This document shows, piece after piece, positions 42,865 to 52,224 of a DNA stretch of 58,923 nucleotides. A program made the position numbers and the translations under genes. The notes beneath the pieces were generated by a model. It worked only from the letters and a program-made list of their open reading frames with translations. It was not told where the DNA came from and did no database searches. Source of the stretch: DASYTH01 sp035762905 (lineage in GTDB: Bacteria > Actinomycetota > Actinomycetes > Mycobacteriales > Pseudonocardiaceae); the NCBI RefSeq assembly GCF_035762905.1, contig NZ_DASUCC010000127.1:1-58923 (forward strand), given 5' to 3'. Positions within the stretch are counted from its first letter, which is position 1. Every line of letters starts with the position of its first letter.

Positions 42865-42955
42865 CGGGGCTTCACCTCCCGATTGTGAGTGCATGCCAAA
42901 ACGGTGCATCGAATTAATTGTGCGGCCTGATCCCTGAATTGACCGAAAATCACCG

Positions 42956-42981
42956 TTAAGCAGCACTTTACGCCGGCTTAA
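42956..42981. promoter_or_regulatory. Inverted repeat over the PQQ operon -10 region
   Basis: TTAAGC (42956-42961) and GCTTAA (42976-42981) form an inverted repeat with a 14-bp centre. It encloses the proposed -10 box, so a bound protein would block or reshape the promoter. Confidence 0.4.
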
Positions 42982-42993
42982 TCACACCGACAA
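42965..42993 (-). promoter_or_regulatory. Promoter of the PQQ operon
   Basis: Reading the minus strand, TTGTCG (42993-42988) and TAAAGT (42970-42965) are 17 bp apart. The start codon at 42864 is about 95 nt beyond the expected transcription start. No other good promoter is seen between the katG stop and this operon. Confidence 0.55.
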
Positions 42994-43040
42994 GGAGCGA
43001 TCGGCAATTCGGGCGGGCAACGCCGTTCGTCCGCCATCAG

Positions 43041-45272
43041 CTACCGCTCGTGCCCGAGGTCGTACCGGTCGAGGTTCATGACCTTGTCCCAGGCGGCCAC
43101 GAAGTCCCGCACGAACTTCGCCCCGGCGTCGTCGCCGGCATAGACCTCGGCGAGCGCCCGCAGCTCGGAGTTCGAGCCGAAGACGAGGTCGACCCGGCTG
43201 GCCGTCCACCTGATCGCACCCGTGGCGCGGTCCCGGCCCTCGAACGTCTCCGTGCCGTTCCCGGCGGCCGGCCGCCACTCGGTGCCCATGTCGAGCAGGT
43301 TCACGAAGAAGTCGTTGGTCAGCGATCCGGGGGTCGCGGTGAGCACGCCGAGCCGGGACTGCCCGGAGTTCGCGCCGAGCACCCGCATCCCGCCCACCAG
43401 CACCGTCATCTCGGGCGCGGTCAGGTTCAGCAGGTTCGCCCGGTCGATCAGCAGGTGCTCGGCCGGCAGCCGGGCACCGGGTCCGAGGTAGTTGCGGAAC
43501 CCGTCCGCGGCCGGCTCGAGCGCCGCGAAGGACGCCACGTCGGTCCACTCCTGCGTGGCGTCCGTCCGTCCCGGGCTGAACGGGACCGCGATGTCGTGGC
43601 CGGCGGCCCGGGCGGCCCGCTCGACCGCGGCAGCGCCGCCGAGCACGACCAGGTCGGCGAGCGAGATCCGCTTGTCCCCGGTTGCGGCGCCGTTGAAGGA
43701 CTCCTTGAGCTCCGTCAGGGTGTGCAGCACCCGCGCCAGCGTGTCCGGGTCGTTGACCTGCCAGCCGCGCTGCGGTTCGAGCCGGATGCGCGCCCCGTTG
43801 GCTCCGCCGCGCCGGTCGCTGATCCGGAACGTCGACGCCGACGCCCATGCGGCGCACACCAGCGCGGCGACCGGCAGCCCCGAGTCCAGGACCGCGGCCT
43901 TGAGGGCGGCGACGTCGTCCGCGTCGACCAGCTCGTGATCCACGGCCGGGATCGGGTCCTGCCAGAGCAGCCGCTCGCGCGGGACCAGCGGGCCGAGGTA
44001 GCGCTGGATCGGGCCCATGTCGACGTGGGTCAGCTTGAACCAGACCCGGGCGAACGCGTCGGCCAGCTGGTCCGGGTTCTCCAGGAAGCGCCGGGAGATC
44101 GGCTCGTAGGCCGGGTCGAACCGCAACGCGAGGTCGGTGGTCAGGATCGTCGGGGCGTGCGTCCTGCCCGGGTCGTGGGCGTCCGGCACGGTGCCCGCTC
44201 CACCGCCGTCGCGCGGGATCCACTGCCACAGGCCGGCCGGGCTGAGCTCCAGGTCCCACTCGTAGCCGTACAGGGTCTCGAGGAAGCTGTTGTCCCAGCG
44301 CGTCGGCGTGGGGGTCCAGGTCCCGTGCAGTCCGCTGGAGATGGTGTCGGCGCCCTTCCCGGTGCCGTAGCCGCTTTTCCAGCCGAAGCCCTGCTCCTCG
44401 ACCGGAGCGCCCTCGGGCTCGGGGCCGAGGTGGCGTTCCGGGTCGGCCGCGCCGTGGGTCTTGCCGAACGTGTGCCCGCCCGCGATCAGCGCGACGGTCT
44501 CCTCGTCGTTCATGCCCATCCGCCGGAACGTCTCGCGGATGTCCCTGGCGGAGGTGAGCGGGTCCGGGACGGTGTTCGGTCCCTCCGGGTTGACGTAGAT
44601 CAGGCCCATCTGGTCGGCGGCCAACGGTTTCGCCAGCTCCCGGACGCCGCCGTGGCGTTGGTCGCCGAGCCAGGCGCGCTCGGGACCCCAGTAGACGTCG
44701 TCGTCGGGCTCCCAGACGTCCGCTCGGCCGCCGGCGAAGCCGAAGGTGGAGAACCCCATCGTCGCCAGCGCGCGGTTGCCCGCGAAGATCATCAGGTCGG
44801 CCCAGGAGATCCTGCTGCCGTACTTCTTCTTCACCGGCCAGAGCAGCCGGCGCGCCTTGTCCAGGTTGCGATTGTCCGGCCAGCTGTTCAGCGGCGCGAA
44901 CCGCTGCATGCCGGCGGCCGGGCCGCCCCGGCCGTCGCCGATGCGGTACGTCCCGGCGCAGTGCCACACCATCCGGATCACCAGCGGCCCGTAGTGGCCG
45001 AAGTCGGCCGGCCACCAGTCCTGCGAGTCGGTCAGCACCTCGTCGACGTCCCGGGCCAGCGCGTCGAGGTCGAGCGTGGCGAACTCCGCGGCGTAGTCGA
45101 AGTCCGGCCCCATGGGATCGGACGCGGCGCCGTGTTTGCGCAGGATGCTCAGGTCGAGCCGGTCCGGCCACCAGTCCTGGTTGCGCGCGCCGAGGATCGA
45201 GCGGCCGTGCTGCCCGGACGGCACGGAGATGCCGAGGCCGCCTGCTTTCCCCACGTCCTGTGCGCCGGACAT
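43041..45272 (-). CDS. katG: Catalase-peroxidase KatG
   Basis: 743 aa, standard length. Distal residues R100, W103 and H104 (IRMVWHCAGTYRIGDGRGG), the proximal haem His H267 (GGHTFGKTHG) and the Trp103-Tyr226-Met252 adduct set are all present, so both catalase and peroxidase activity are expected. The residue after distal His is Cys, where most KatGs have Ser. ATG 45272 overlaps the regulator's stop by one base (TGATG), giving translational coupling. It could protect against H2O2 from PqqC and oxidases. Confidence 0.96.
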   Translation of the reverse strand: MSGAQDVGKAGGLGISVPSGQHGRSILGARNQDWWPDRLDLSILRKHGAASDPMGPDFDYAAEFATLDLDALARDVDEVLTDSQDWWPADFGHYGPLVIRMVWHCAGTYRIGDGRGGPAAGMQRFAPLNSWPDNRNLDKARRLLWPVKKKYGSRISWADLMIFAGNRALATMGFSTFGFAGGRADVWEPDDDVYWGPERAWLGDQRHGGVRELAKPLAADQMGLIYVNPEGPNTVPDPLTSARDIRETFRRMGMNDEETVALIAGGHTFGKTHGAADPERHLGPEPEGAPVEEQGFGWKSGYGTGKGADTISSGLHGTWTPTPTRWDNSFLETLYGYEWDLELSPAGLWQWIPRDGGGAGTVPDAHDPGRTHAPTILTTDLALRFDPAYEPISRRFLENPDQLADAFARVWFKLTHVDMGPIQRYLGPLVPRERLLWQDPIPAVDHELVDADDVAALKAAVLDSGLPVAALVCAAWASASTFRISDRRGGANGARIRLEPQRGWQVNDPDTLARVLHTLTELKESFNGAATGDKRISLADLVVLGGAAAVERAARAAGHDIAVPFSPGRTDATQEWTDVASFAALEPAADGFRNYLGPGARLPAEHLLIDRANLLNLTAPEMTVLVGGMRVLGANSGQSRLGVLTATPGSLTNDFFVNLLDMGTEWRPAAGNGTETFEGRDRATGAIRWTASRVDLVFGSNSELRALAEVYAGDDAGAKFVRDFVAAWDKVMNLDRYDLGHER

Positions 45273-46666
45273 CAGATGTCCAGCGCGCGCCGCACGGCCG
45301 GCGCGTTGCGCCGGGAAACCGGCACCATCGTGTGCGTCCGGTCATCCATGATCAGGGACAGCTCGCCCTTGCCGCCGCGCTCGATCTCGCGGATGCGGCT
45401 GAGGTTGACCACATAACGGCGGTGCACCCGAAGGAAGCCGGCGGCCGCCAGCTCGCCGTCGAGCTTGTCGAGGCCGGCGGCGGCGGCGCGCAGCCGCCCC
45501 TGGTCGGTGCACAGCCACACGTCGCTGCCGTCCGACTCGGCGAACGAGACCTCCTGCAGCCGCAGCAGCACCATCCGGTTGTCGCGGGTGGCAACCACCC
45601 GGCGCGGCCGCGGTCGGGGCAGCGCGGCCCCGTCCGCCTTGGGCAGCTGCACGCCGTCGGCGACGCCGAACGAGACCAGGTTCCCGATCAGGTGGCCGGA
45701 CAGGAAGACCGGCCGGATGCTGATCGTGGTCGGCTCGGCGGCGAGGTGGGTGAAGATCTGCGTCGTGCCGACCCAGTCCGGATTGCGCGCGGCCTGTCGG
45801 CTGGCGTACCGGGCGGCTCCGATCAGTTCCGGCAGCCCGGGTTTCCACCGCACCGTGGGATCGACCGCAGGCGTGGCGGCCGGAACGCCCATCAGCACGC
45901 TCGCCGTCTCGTCGGCGATCACCACCTTGCCGGCGGTGTCCAGCGCGGCGAGCGCCGCACTCGAGCGGGACCTGGCCTGGGTGAAGGCCGCGACCAACTC
46001 CGCGCCGCTGTCCCGGGCGCGCCTGGTCAGCGTGCACTGGGTCTTGCTGACCGCGTTGGCCAGCCAACTGCCCGCGGCGGCCGGGAGCGGGCTGCGCCAG
46101 CAGGAGATGTTCAGCACCGCGATCGGCTCCCTGGTCACCACGTCCCGGACCGCGACGCCGGCGCAGACCCAGTTGTGGAACGCCTGGCACCAGTGCTCCG
46201 CGCCCCTGATCACCACCGGGCCGTGCGCCTCGAGCGCCGTGCCCATGCCGTTGGTGCCGGCCGCGGACTCCGACCAGCAGAACCAGGGCGCCAGGTTGGA
46301 GTCGGTGGCTCTGGCGAGGGTGGCCTGGTCGCCCCACTCGGCCAGGATCCGGCCGGTGGCATCGGTGACCGTGACGACACCGCCGAGGTTGCCCACGTCA
46401 TGGGCCACCGACGCGGCACGAAAGCCCAGCTCGGCGAAGACCACGTCGTGTTCGGGGGTGTGGTCGACCTCCGCGACCGCGACCGGCGCCTGGGTGAGGT
46501 GCGGGTCGACCCGGTACTGCTCACGGCACCGGTGCCAGGAGATCGCCACTTCGGGCCGGACACCCGGGGCCTGGTCCGCGCCCTGGACGAACCGTTCCCA
46601 CGCCGCGAGCACGGTGCCGCCGTCCTGATTGACCGGCATGGGCTCGAATCGATGTACATCCCTCAT
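45272..46666 (-). CDS. GAF-domain regulator with LytTR DNA-binding domain
   Basis: 464 aa from ATG 46666; ATG 46690 and 46639 are alternatives. The N-terminal part (RPEVAISWHRCREQYRVDP, then WSESAAGTNGMGTALEAHGPVVIRGAEHWCQAFHNWVCAGVAVRD) matches the GAF sensor of AcoR/MimR-type activators of alcohol, acetoin or alkane genes. Instead of the usual sigma-54 AAA domain and Fis helix, the C-terminus is LytTR-like (LDGELAAAGFLRVHRRYVVNLSRIREIERGGKGELSLIMDDRTHTMVPVSRR). It is coupled to katG and lies upstream of the PQQ operon, so it may regulate both. Confidence 0.85.
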   Translation of the reverse strand: MRDVHRFEPMPVNQDGGTVLAAWERFVQGADQAPGVRPEVAISWHRCREQYRVDPHLTQAPVAVAEVDHTPEHDVVFAELGFRAASVAHDVGNLGGVVTVTDATGRILAEWGDQATLARATDSNLAPWFCWSESAAGTNGMGTALEAHGPVVIRGAEHWCQAFHNWVCAGVAVRDVVTREPIAVLNISCWRSPLPAAAGSWLANAVSKTQCTLTRRARDSGAELVAAFTQARSRSSAALAALDTAGKVVIADETASVLMGVPAATPAVDPTVRWKPGLPELIGAARYASRQAARNPDWVGTTQIFTHLAAEPTTISIRPVFLSGHLIGNLVSFGVADGVQLPKADGAALPRPRPRRVVATRDNRMVLLRLQEVSFAESDGSDVWLCTDQGRLRAAAAGLDKLDGELAAAGFLRVHRRYVVNLSRIREIERGGKGELSLIMDDRTHTMVPVSRRNAPAVRRALDI

Positions 46667-46809
46667 GGTGGAGAACCGCCCTTGGTCCATCCCCAACCGC
46701 CTGGCGGCCGGTGTCGCACCGACCGGCACTCCCACCCTAACTCGGATCTTTCGCGTTGGTACGGCCGGTTTTTCCGCTCATGATCGACCGGACTCCGGTC
46801 ATTGGAAGG

Positions 46810-47832
46810 TCATTCGAAGACGCCCAGCGGCAGGTAGGCGGCGACGGTGTAGCTGGGCATGTTCACCAGTTGACTGATCTTCAGATCGACGCAGGCGCTG
46901 GCCAGCACGTAGGCCTCGGCGGGGGTGAGGCGGTGTTGGGCGGTCAGGTAGCCGATGGTGCCGCGCAGGGCGGTGCGGGCGGCCTGGCGCAGGTCGGTTC
47001 CGGTGCCGGCGGTGACGTGGTACGGCCCGGGCAGGGAAAGCGGTTCCCCCGAGGTCAGCATCCGGGGGTGTTCCGGGGCGGAGCCGGAGATCAGGTCCAG
47101 GCGCAGGGTCACCGTTGCGGCGGTCTCGATGCCGGTGCCGCTGACCTCGCCGTCTCCTTGTGCCGCATGCACATCGCCGACGGACAGCAGGGCGCCGGCG
47201 ACCAGTACCGGCAGGTGCAGGGTCGACCCGGCGGTGAGGTGCCGCAGATCCAGGTTGCCCCCGTGCCGGCCGGGCGGGACCGTCGAATGCTGGCCCGGCT
47301 CGGCTGGTGCGACGCCGAGCACGCCGCAGAACGGCGCGAGCGGGATCCGGATACCCGGTTTGAAGATCGCCGCGCCGTCCCCGCGCAGATCCCACACGTG
47401 CAGGTAGGAACCGGAATGCTCGGGCAGGCAGTCGTTGAGCAGACCCGGCCGGTCGGGATCGGCGTGCGCGATGGTGAAACCCCAGGCCGCGGGCTCGACC
47501 CGGACGACCGACACCACCAGCGTGTCACCGGGTTCGGCCCCGGTCACGGCGACCGGGCCGGTCAGCGGGTGACCGCGCGGCAGCTCCACCTCTCGGTCCA
47601 TTGTGGACTGCTCGGGATAGGCGTCGGCCGCGACCAACGCGAGCAGCCCCTGGTCGACGCCGGGCGGAGCCAGTTCCCTGATGTCGCGGGCCACCCGGCC
47701 ATAGCTGGAATCCAACGTTTCGAAGATCACGGTGTCGCCCGGCGCGACGGTCAGCCCCGGGCGCAGTGCGTTGCTCCAGTAGGTGTGGATGTTTCCGCGC
47801 CCCAGCCGATGGATGCGTGCCGACGACCCCAT
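46810..47832 (-). CDS. Formamidase/acetamidase-family hydrolase
   Basis: 340 aa of the FmdA/AmdA family. The marks are HTYWSNALRPGLTVAPGDTVIFET near the start, LTGPVAVTGAEPGDTLVVSVV, GVLGVAP...STVPPGRHGGNLDLRHLTAGSTLHLPV and VGDVHAAQGDGEVSGTGIET. These enzymes hydrolyse short amides to ammonia and an acid. AAAGGG lies 7 nt before ATG 47832. It is divergent from the solute-binding lipoprotein gene, which might import a peptide or amide substrate. Confidence 0.92.
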   Translation of the reverse strand: MGSSARIHRLGRGNIHTYWSNALRPGLTVAPGDTVIFETLDSSYGRVARDIRELAPPGVDQGLLALVAADAYPEQSTMDREVELPRGHPLTGPVAVTGAEPGDTLVVSVVRVEPAAWGFTIAHADPDRPGLLNDCLPEHSGSYLHVWDLRGDGAAIFKPGIRIPLAPFCGVLGVAPAEPGQHSTVPPGRHGGNLDLRHLTAGSTLHLPVLVAGALLSVGDVHAAQGDGEVSGTGIETAATVTLRLDLISGSAPEHPRMLTSGEPLSLPGPYHVTAGTGTDLRQAARTALRGTIGYLTAQHRLTPAEAYVLASACVDLKISQLVNMPSYTVAAYLPLGVFE

Positions 47833-47900
47833 CGATCGACCCTTTCTTCGGCAAATCCCCATGCAGTATCGTCGAGTTCCCTGCATCACGGGAGGACGGC

Positions 47901-49535
47901 ATGATTCGTTCCCGTGCGACTTTCCCTGTGCGCATCCTGATGGCGGCCCTGTCCTGCATGTTGGCACTGACCGGATGCGCCGCGATCGACAGCCAGGACG
48001 GTGCGGCGCCGCAATCGAGCGGCCCGGACGACCGGCCGGTCCGGGCCGGTGGCACGCTGCGCGTCGCGCTGGACGCCGAGCCGGACCGGCTCGACCCGAC
48101 CCTGTCCCGGACCCTGGTCGGCCGCGACGTCATGCAGCACATGTGCGAGATGCTTTACGACGTCAACGAAAAGCTGGAGCTGGTACCCAAGCTCGCGGCC
48201 GGGATGCCGGACGTGTCGAGCGACGGGATGACCGTGACCATCCGGATTCGCACCGGACTGAAGTTCGCCGACGGCACGACGATGGACGCCGCGGCGGTGA
48301 AGACCTCACTCGACCGGCATCGCACGTTGCAGGGCTCGGCGAGAAAGAGCGAGCTGGATCCGATCGCCGAGGTGGTCGTGACCGATCCGGCGACCGTGAC
48401 GCTGCGCCTGTCCCAGCCGTTCTCCCCGCTGACCGCACAGCTCGCCGAGCGCGCCGGGATGATCATGTCTCCGGCCGCGCTTGCCGCCACCGGCGGGGAG
48501 TTCAGCAACGCCCCGGTGTGCGTGGGGCCGTTCAAGTTCGCGGTCCGGATTCCCCAGGACCGCATCGAGCTGGTCAAGGACCCGAACTACTACGACGCCG
48601 GAAAGGTCAAGCTGGACAAGCTGATCTTCCGCACCATCACCGACGCCACCGCCCGGCTGAACAACCTGCGCTCCAACGACATCGACCTGATGATCAACGT
48701 CAGTCCGGTCAACGTCAGCGAGGTGACCGGGATCGACTACGTGCGGATGATCACCTCGGACAGCATCGGCTACCAGGGCATCACGATCAACATCGGCAAC
48801 ACCAGCGGGATGGGCAAGGACCCCGGCCAGCTGGCCGCGCCGTTCGCCGGTCCGATGGCGGCCGACGCCAGGGTGCGCCGGGCGTTCATGTACAGCATCG
48901 ACCGCGAAGCGCTCAACCGCACCGTGTTCCGCGGGATCTACACGCCGGCCTGCGGGCCGGTCAGCCCGGTCAGCCCGCTTTCCTCGGATGCGGCCCAAGC
49001 CTGCCCGAAACACGATCCGGCGGAGGCCAAGCGGTTGCTCGCCGAGGCGGGGGTGGCCACACCGGTCCGGGTCAACCTGACCGTGATCAACAACGCCGAC
49101 GGCGTGCGGATCGGGGAGGCGATCAAGTCCATGGTCGTCGAGGGCGGGTTCGACCTGCAGCTGGAGCCGACCGAGTTCGCCTCCGCGCTCGACATCACCG
49201 ACGCCGGCCGGTTCCAGATGTTCCGGATCGGCTGGTCCGGCCAGGTCGACGCGGACGGCAACATCACCCGGTTCTTCCAGACCAGGGGCTCGCAGAACAA
49301 TTCCGGCTACTCCGACCCGCAGGTCGACCAGTGGCTCAAGGACGCGCGGTCGAGCCAGGACGTCGCCAAACGCCGGGAGCTGTACGGAAAGGTGATCACC
49401 AAGATCCACGAGGACGTCCCGATCATCTACCTGTACCGGATCAAGAACACGGTCGCGGTCAACAACAAGGTCGGCCAGGTCCGCATGTACAGCGACTACA
49501 TCCTACGCCTGGAATACGCCGGCTTCGTCGAGTGA
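47901..49535 (+). CDS. Family 5 extracellular solute-binding lipoprotein
   Basis: 544 aa. Signal peptide and lipobox (MLALTGCAAID) are followed by the family 5 pattern: GGTLRVALDAEPDRLDPTLSR, KFADGTTMDAAAVKTSLDRH and ADARVRRAFMYSIDREALNRTVF. These proteins feed ABC importers for peptides, nickel or other substrates. GGGAGGA lies just upstream of ATG 47901. No permease or ATPase gene adjoins, so it is an orphan binding protein. It lies divergent from the amidase gene. Confidence 0.92.
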   Translation: MIRSRATFPVRILMAALSCMLALTGCAAIDSQDGAAPQSSGPDDRPVRAGGTLRVALDAEPDRLDPTLSRTLVGRDVMQHMCEMLYDVNEKLELVPKLAAGMPDVSSDGMTVTIRIRTGLKFADGTTMDAAAVKTSLDRHRTLQGSARKSELDPIAEVVVTDPATVTLRLSQPFSPLTAQLAERAGMIMSPAALAATGGEFSNAPVCVGPFKFAVRIPQDRIELVKDPNYYDAGKVKLDKLIFRTITDATARLNNLRSNDIDLMINVSPVNVSEVTGIDYVRMITSDSIGYQGITINIGNTSGMGKDPGQLAAPFAGPMAADARVRRAFMYSIDREALNRTVFRGIYTPACGPVSPVSPLSSDAAQACPKHDPAEAKRLLAEAGVATPVRVNLTVINNADGVRIGEAIKSMVVEGGFDLQLEPTEFASALDITDAGRFQMFRIGWSGQVDADGNITRFFQTRGSQNNSGYSDPQVDQWLKDARSSQDVAKRRELYGKVITKIHEDVPIIYLYRIKNTVAVNNKVGQVRMYSDYILRLEYAGFVE

Positions 49536-49544
49536 CCACCACGG

Positions 49545-51026
49545 TCAGTCCACAGCGGACGGTGCGGGATCCGGCTCGTCGACCGGCACGCCACCGGGCA
49601 TGATCAGGACGGCCAAGATGGCGATGACGGCGACGGCAAGCGTGCCGGCGAAAACGGTGTGAATGGCGCCGGCCAGCAGGTCGCCGGGAACGTCCTTGGC
49701 GGTGGGGTGCGGTCCGCCGCCGGTGACGGTGGTGTTGACGATGGCGCCGAAGACCGCGATGCCCACGGCGCTGCCGACCGAACGGGCGAACATGTTGGCG
49801 CCGGTAACGGTTCCGCGGGTCTGCCAGTCCGCCGACGCCTGGGCGGCGACCAGGGACGGCGCGCTGATGAACCCGAGTCCGGCGCCGAGGACACAGCAGC
49901 CGGCCGCGAGTCGCAGCACCGAACTGGTGGGGTCCACGGTGACCAGGACGATGCTTCCGGTGATCGCCAGCGCGCCGCCGAGCAGAGCCGTGGCGCGGAA
50001 CCCGACCCGCAGGTAGACCCGGCCGGACATGGTGGCGGCGAACGGCCAGCCGAGGGTGAGCGCGGCGACGGCGAACCCCCCGACCACGGCGCTGGTGCCG
50101 AGCACGTTCTGGGCGTACAGCGGAACGTAGGAGGTCAGGCCGATCAGCAGCACGCCGACGCAGAGCGCGACCGAGTTGGACCCGATGAGCACCCGCTTTC
50201 GGAACATCCACAGCGGCAGGATCGGTTCGGCCGCACGCCGTTCGACCAGGCCGAACGCGACCAGCAGCAGGGCGGCCGCGGTGAGCACGGTGATGCTGGC
50301 CGGCGATCCCCACGCCCAGTTCACCCCGCCGGCGAGCAGGCCGAGGATGAGCAGCCCGCCGCCAGCGGCCAGCAGGGCCGCCCCGGCGTAGTCGATCTTG
50401 TGGGTGGTGCGCGTGACGTCCTCGGTGAACCCGCGGTGCAACATCGCCATGGCCACAACGGCGATCGGGACGTTGATGAAGAAGATCCACCGCCAGGACA
50501 GGTAGTCGGCGAACAGCCCGCCGAGCGTGGGTCCGACCACCGACGAGGTCGCCCACACGCTGGCCAGGTAGCCGATCACCCTGGCCCGCTCGGCCAGGCT
50601 GTAGATGTCGGCCACGATGGTCTGCCCGGTCGGCATGATCGCGCCGGCGCCCAGCCCCTGCAGCGCCCGGAACACGATCAGGGACACCATGCTCCACGCC
50701 GCACCGCACAGGATCGAGGCCACCAGGAAGATCGAGACCCCGATCATCATCATCGGCTTGCGCCCGAAGATGTCGGCGAACTTCCCGTACAGCGGCACGG
50801 AGACCGCCTGGGCCAGCATGTAGATCGAGAACAGCCATGGGAACAGGGCGAAATCGCCCAGATCGTCGACCACGGCCGGGACCGCCGTCGCCAGGATCGT
50901 CGAATCGATCGCCACCAGGCCCACCGACAGCATCACCGACAGCAGGACCGGACCGCGATCTGATCGCAGACCTACACCCCGCTCACCCGTCACATCCGGA
51001 GCGAACACCGGGGACTCCGAGATCAT
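49545..51026 (-). CDS. DHA2-family MFS multidrug exporter
   Basis: 493 aa with about fourteen hydrophobic segments, the DHA2 (EmrB/QacA) count. Motif A is YGKFADIFGRKPMM; the motif C region is WATSSVVGPTLGGLFADYLSWRWIFFINVPI. ATG 51026 is chosen; the frame extends to 51128 but encodes a basic low-complexity leader. Such proteins export drugs or metabolites using the proton gradient. It converges on the solute-binding gene with 9 bp between stops. Confidence 0.92.
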   Translation of the reverse strand: MISESPVFAPDVTGERGVGLRSDRGPVLLSVMLSVGLVAIDSTILATAVPAVVDDLGDFALFPWLFSIYMLAQAVSVPLYGKFADIFGRKPMMMIGVSIFLVASILCGAAWSMVSLIVFRALQGLGAGAIMPTGQTIVADIYSLAERARVIGYLASVWATSSVVGPTLGGLFADYLSWRWIFFINVPIAVVAMAMLHRGFTEDVTRTTHKIDYAGAALLAAGGGLLILGLLAGGVNWAWGSPASITVLTAAALLLVAFGLVERRAAEPILPLWMFRKRVLIGSNSVALCVGVLLIGLTSYVPLYAQNVLGTSAVVGGFAVAALTLGWPFAATMSGRVYLRVGFRATALLGGALAITGSIVLVTVDPTSSVLRLAAGCCVLGAGLGFISAPSLVAAQASADWQTRGTVTGANMFARSVGSAVGIAVFGAIVNTTVTGGGPHPTAKDVPGDLLAGAIHTVFAGTLAVAVIAILAVLIMPGGVPVDEPDPAPSAVD

Positions 51027-51140
51027 TCCCGGATCTCGTCGGTACCTGTTGCCAGTATGGCGGCGTGGCGGCCTACGAGATCGTGCCGGCGAGCCGGTGG
51101 TGTCCGAAGTGGAGGCTCCACACGACACGTCGCCCCGGGC

Positions 51141-51929
51141 TCAGCCGACGTCGGACGCGGGCGGGGCGGTGATGTCGACCAGCTTGCCCCAGTCCTGGTA
51201 GTCCACGGTGACCTTCGTCTTGGTCGACTGTCCGGTTTGCGAGTTCTTGACCGGAATCTCGGCGACCGTGCGCACCGGCAGCTCGTCCTTGTTGAGCCAC
51301 ACCTCGACCGGGAAGGTGGTCGCGCCCGCCGCGCCCGCCTCGTCCATCGTCTTCTTGAACTCGGGATCCGTCTGCTCCGCCGCGGCCTTCCGCACGTCGA
51401 CGGTCACGACGTGGCGGGTGACCTGCTCGCCCCGCACCGTCTCGGTCGTCCTGCCGGTGATTCTTCCGCTCCGGGCGAGTCGGGGCACCAACTGGGCCGG
51501 GTCGATGTAGGCCTTGATCCGCTGGACCGCACCGCCCACCGTCCGCGCGCTCAGCTTGCCCTCGGTGTCGACCTTCATCCAGGGTTTGTCCCTGTACCGG
51601 ACATACGCCACGCCGTCCACAAGGCGCGCGGTCACCGGCGCCGTCTCCGGAAGCCGCAAGGTCGTCTCCAGCCTGAGGTTGTCGCCGAACAGCACGTCGC
51701 CTTCGGCGGTGAACGACTCACCGGCCGTGGTGATCACCATCGTCATGTGCGCCGACTGGTGCTGGCCGCGCTTGTCCTTGACGAGATCGGCCAGTGTGGA
51801 CATGCTGCCGAACTCGTCGCCGGTACCCGAACCGTTCCCACCGGAGCTCGCCGACGGTGCCGAGTCGCACCCGGAAAGCACGAGCGCGCCAAGAGTCGCC
51901 AAGCAGCTCAGGAGAAGGAGCTTCCGCAC
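51141..51929 (-). CDS. LppX/LprAFG-family lipoprotein
   Basis: 262 aa. Signal and lipobox LGALVLSGC are clear, then a Ser/Gly linker. The mature domain has SAHMTMVITTAGESFTAEGDVLFGDNLRLETTLRL, RLVDGVAYVRYRDKPWMKVD, and VTVDYQDWGKLVDITAPP. This is the half-barrel LppX/LprG fold which in mycobacteria carries lipids across the envelope. It is in the same orientation as the DHA2 exporter, which recalls the lprG-MFS pairing of mycobacteria, although here the exporter is a different subclass. Confidence 0.88.
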   Translation of the reverse strand: MRKLLLLSCLATLGALVLSGCDSAPSASSGGNGSGTGDEFGSMSTLADLVKDKRGQHQSAHMTMVITTAGESFTAEGDVLFGDNLRLETTLRLPETAPVTARLVDGVAYVRYRDKPWMKVDTEGKLSARTVGGAVQRIKAYIDPAQLVPRLARSGRITGRTTETVRGEQVTRHVVTVDVRKAAAEQTDPEFKKTMDEAGAAGATTFPVEVWLNKDELPVRTVAEIPVKNSQTGQSTKTKVTVDYQDWGKLVDITAPPASDVG

Positions 51930-52165
51930 GTTCTACCTCCCGGTCACAGTGCCCCCAGCCGGATCGACGAACGCCGGGTCGCGGCAACGATATCGTCCGG
52001 AACACCGGGACTGAACGAAGAGAGCCGGTAGTTTTCGCTCGAGGAGCATGGCCGAGGCACTGTGAACCGAGGGACGGGTCCACGGCGTCTCCCGCGTCGA
52101 CCGTACCATGTGGACGGTGGTCGAATCCCGCGGATCGGCCGCGTTGGGTTCGCTACATGGGCGCG

Positions 52166-52201
52166 CTCAGCGGTTCCTCAGCTCCTCAGCGGCTCCTCAG
52201 C
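52166..52201 (+). repeat. Tandem 17-bp direct repeat upstream of a secreted-protein gene
   Basis: CTCAGCGGTTCCTCAGC (52166-52182) is followed by CTCAGCGGCTCCTCAGC (52185-52201), 16 of 17 bases identical with a 19-bp period. It lies 24 bp before the start codon at 52225. It may be a regulator site or slippage product. Confidence 0.6.
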
Positions 52202-52224
52202 CGGCCGGTGCGAAGGTGCGTGCC

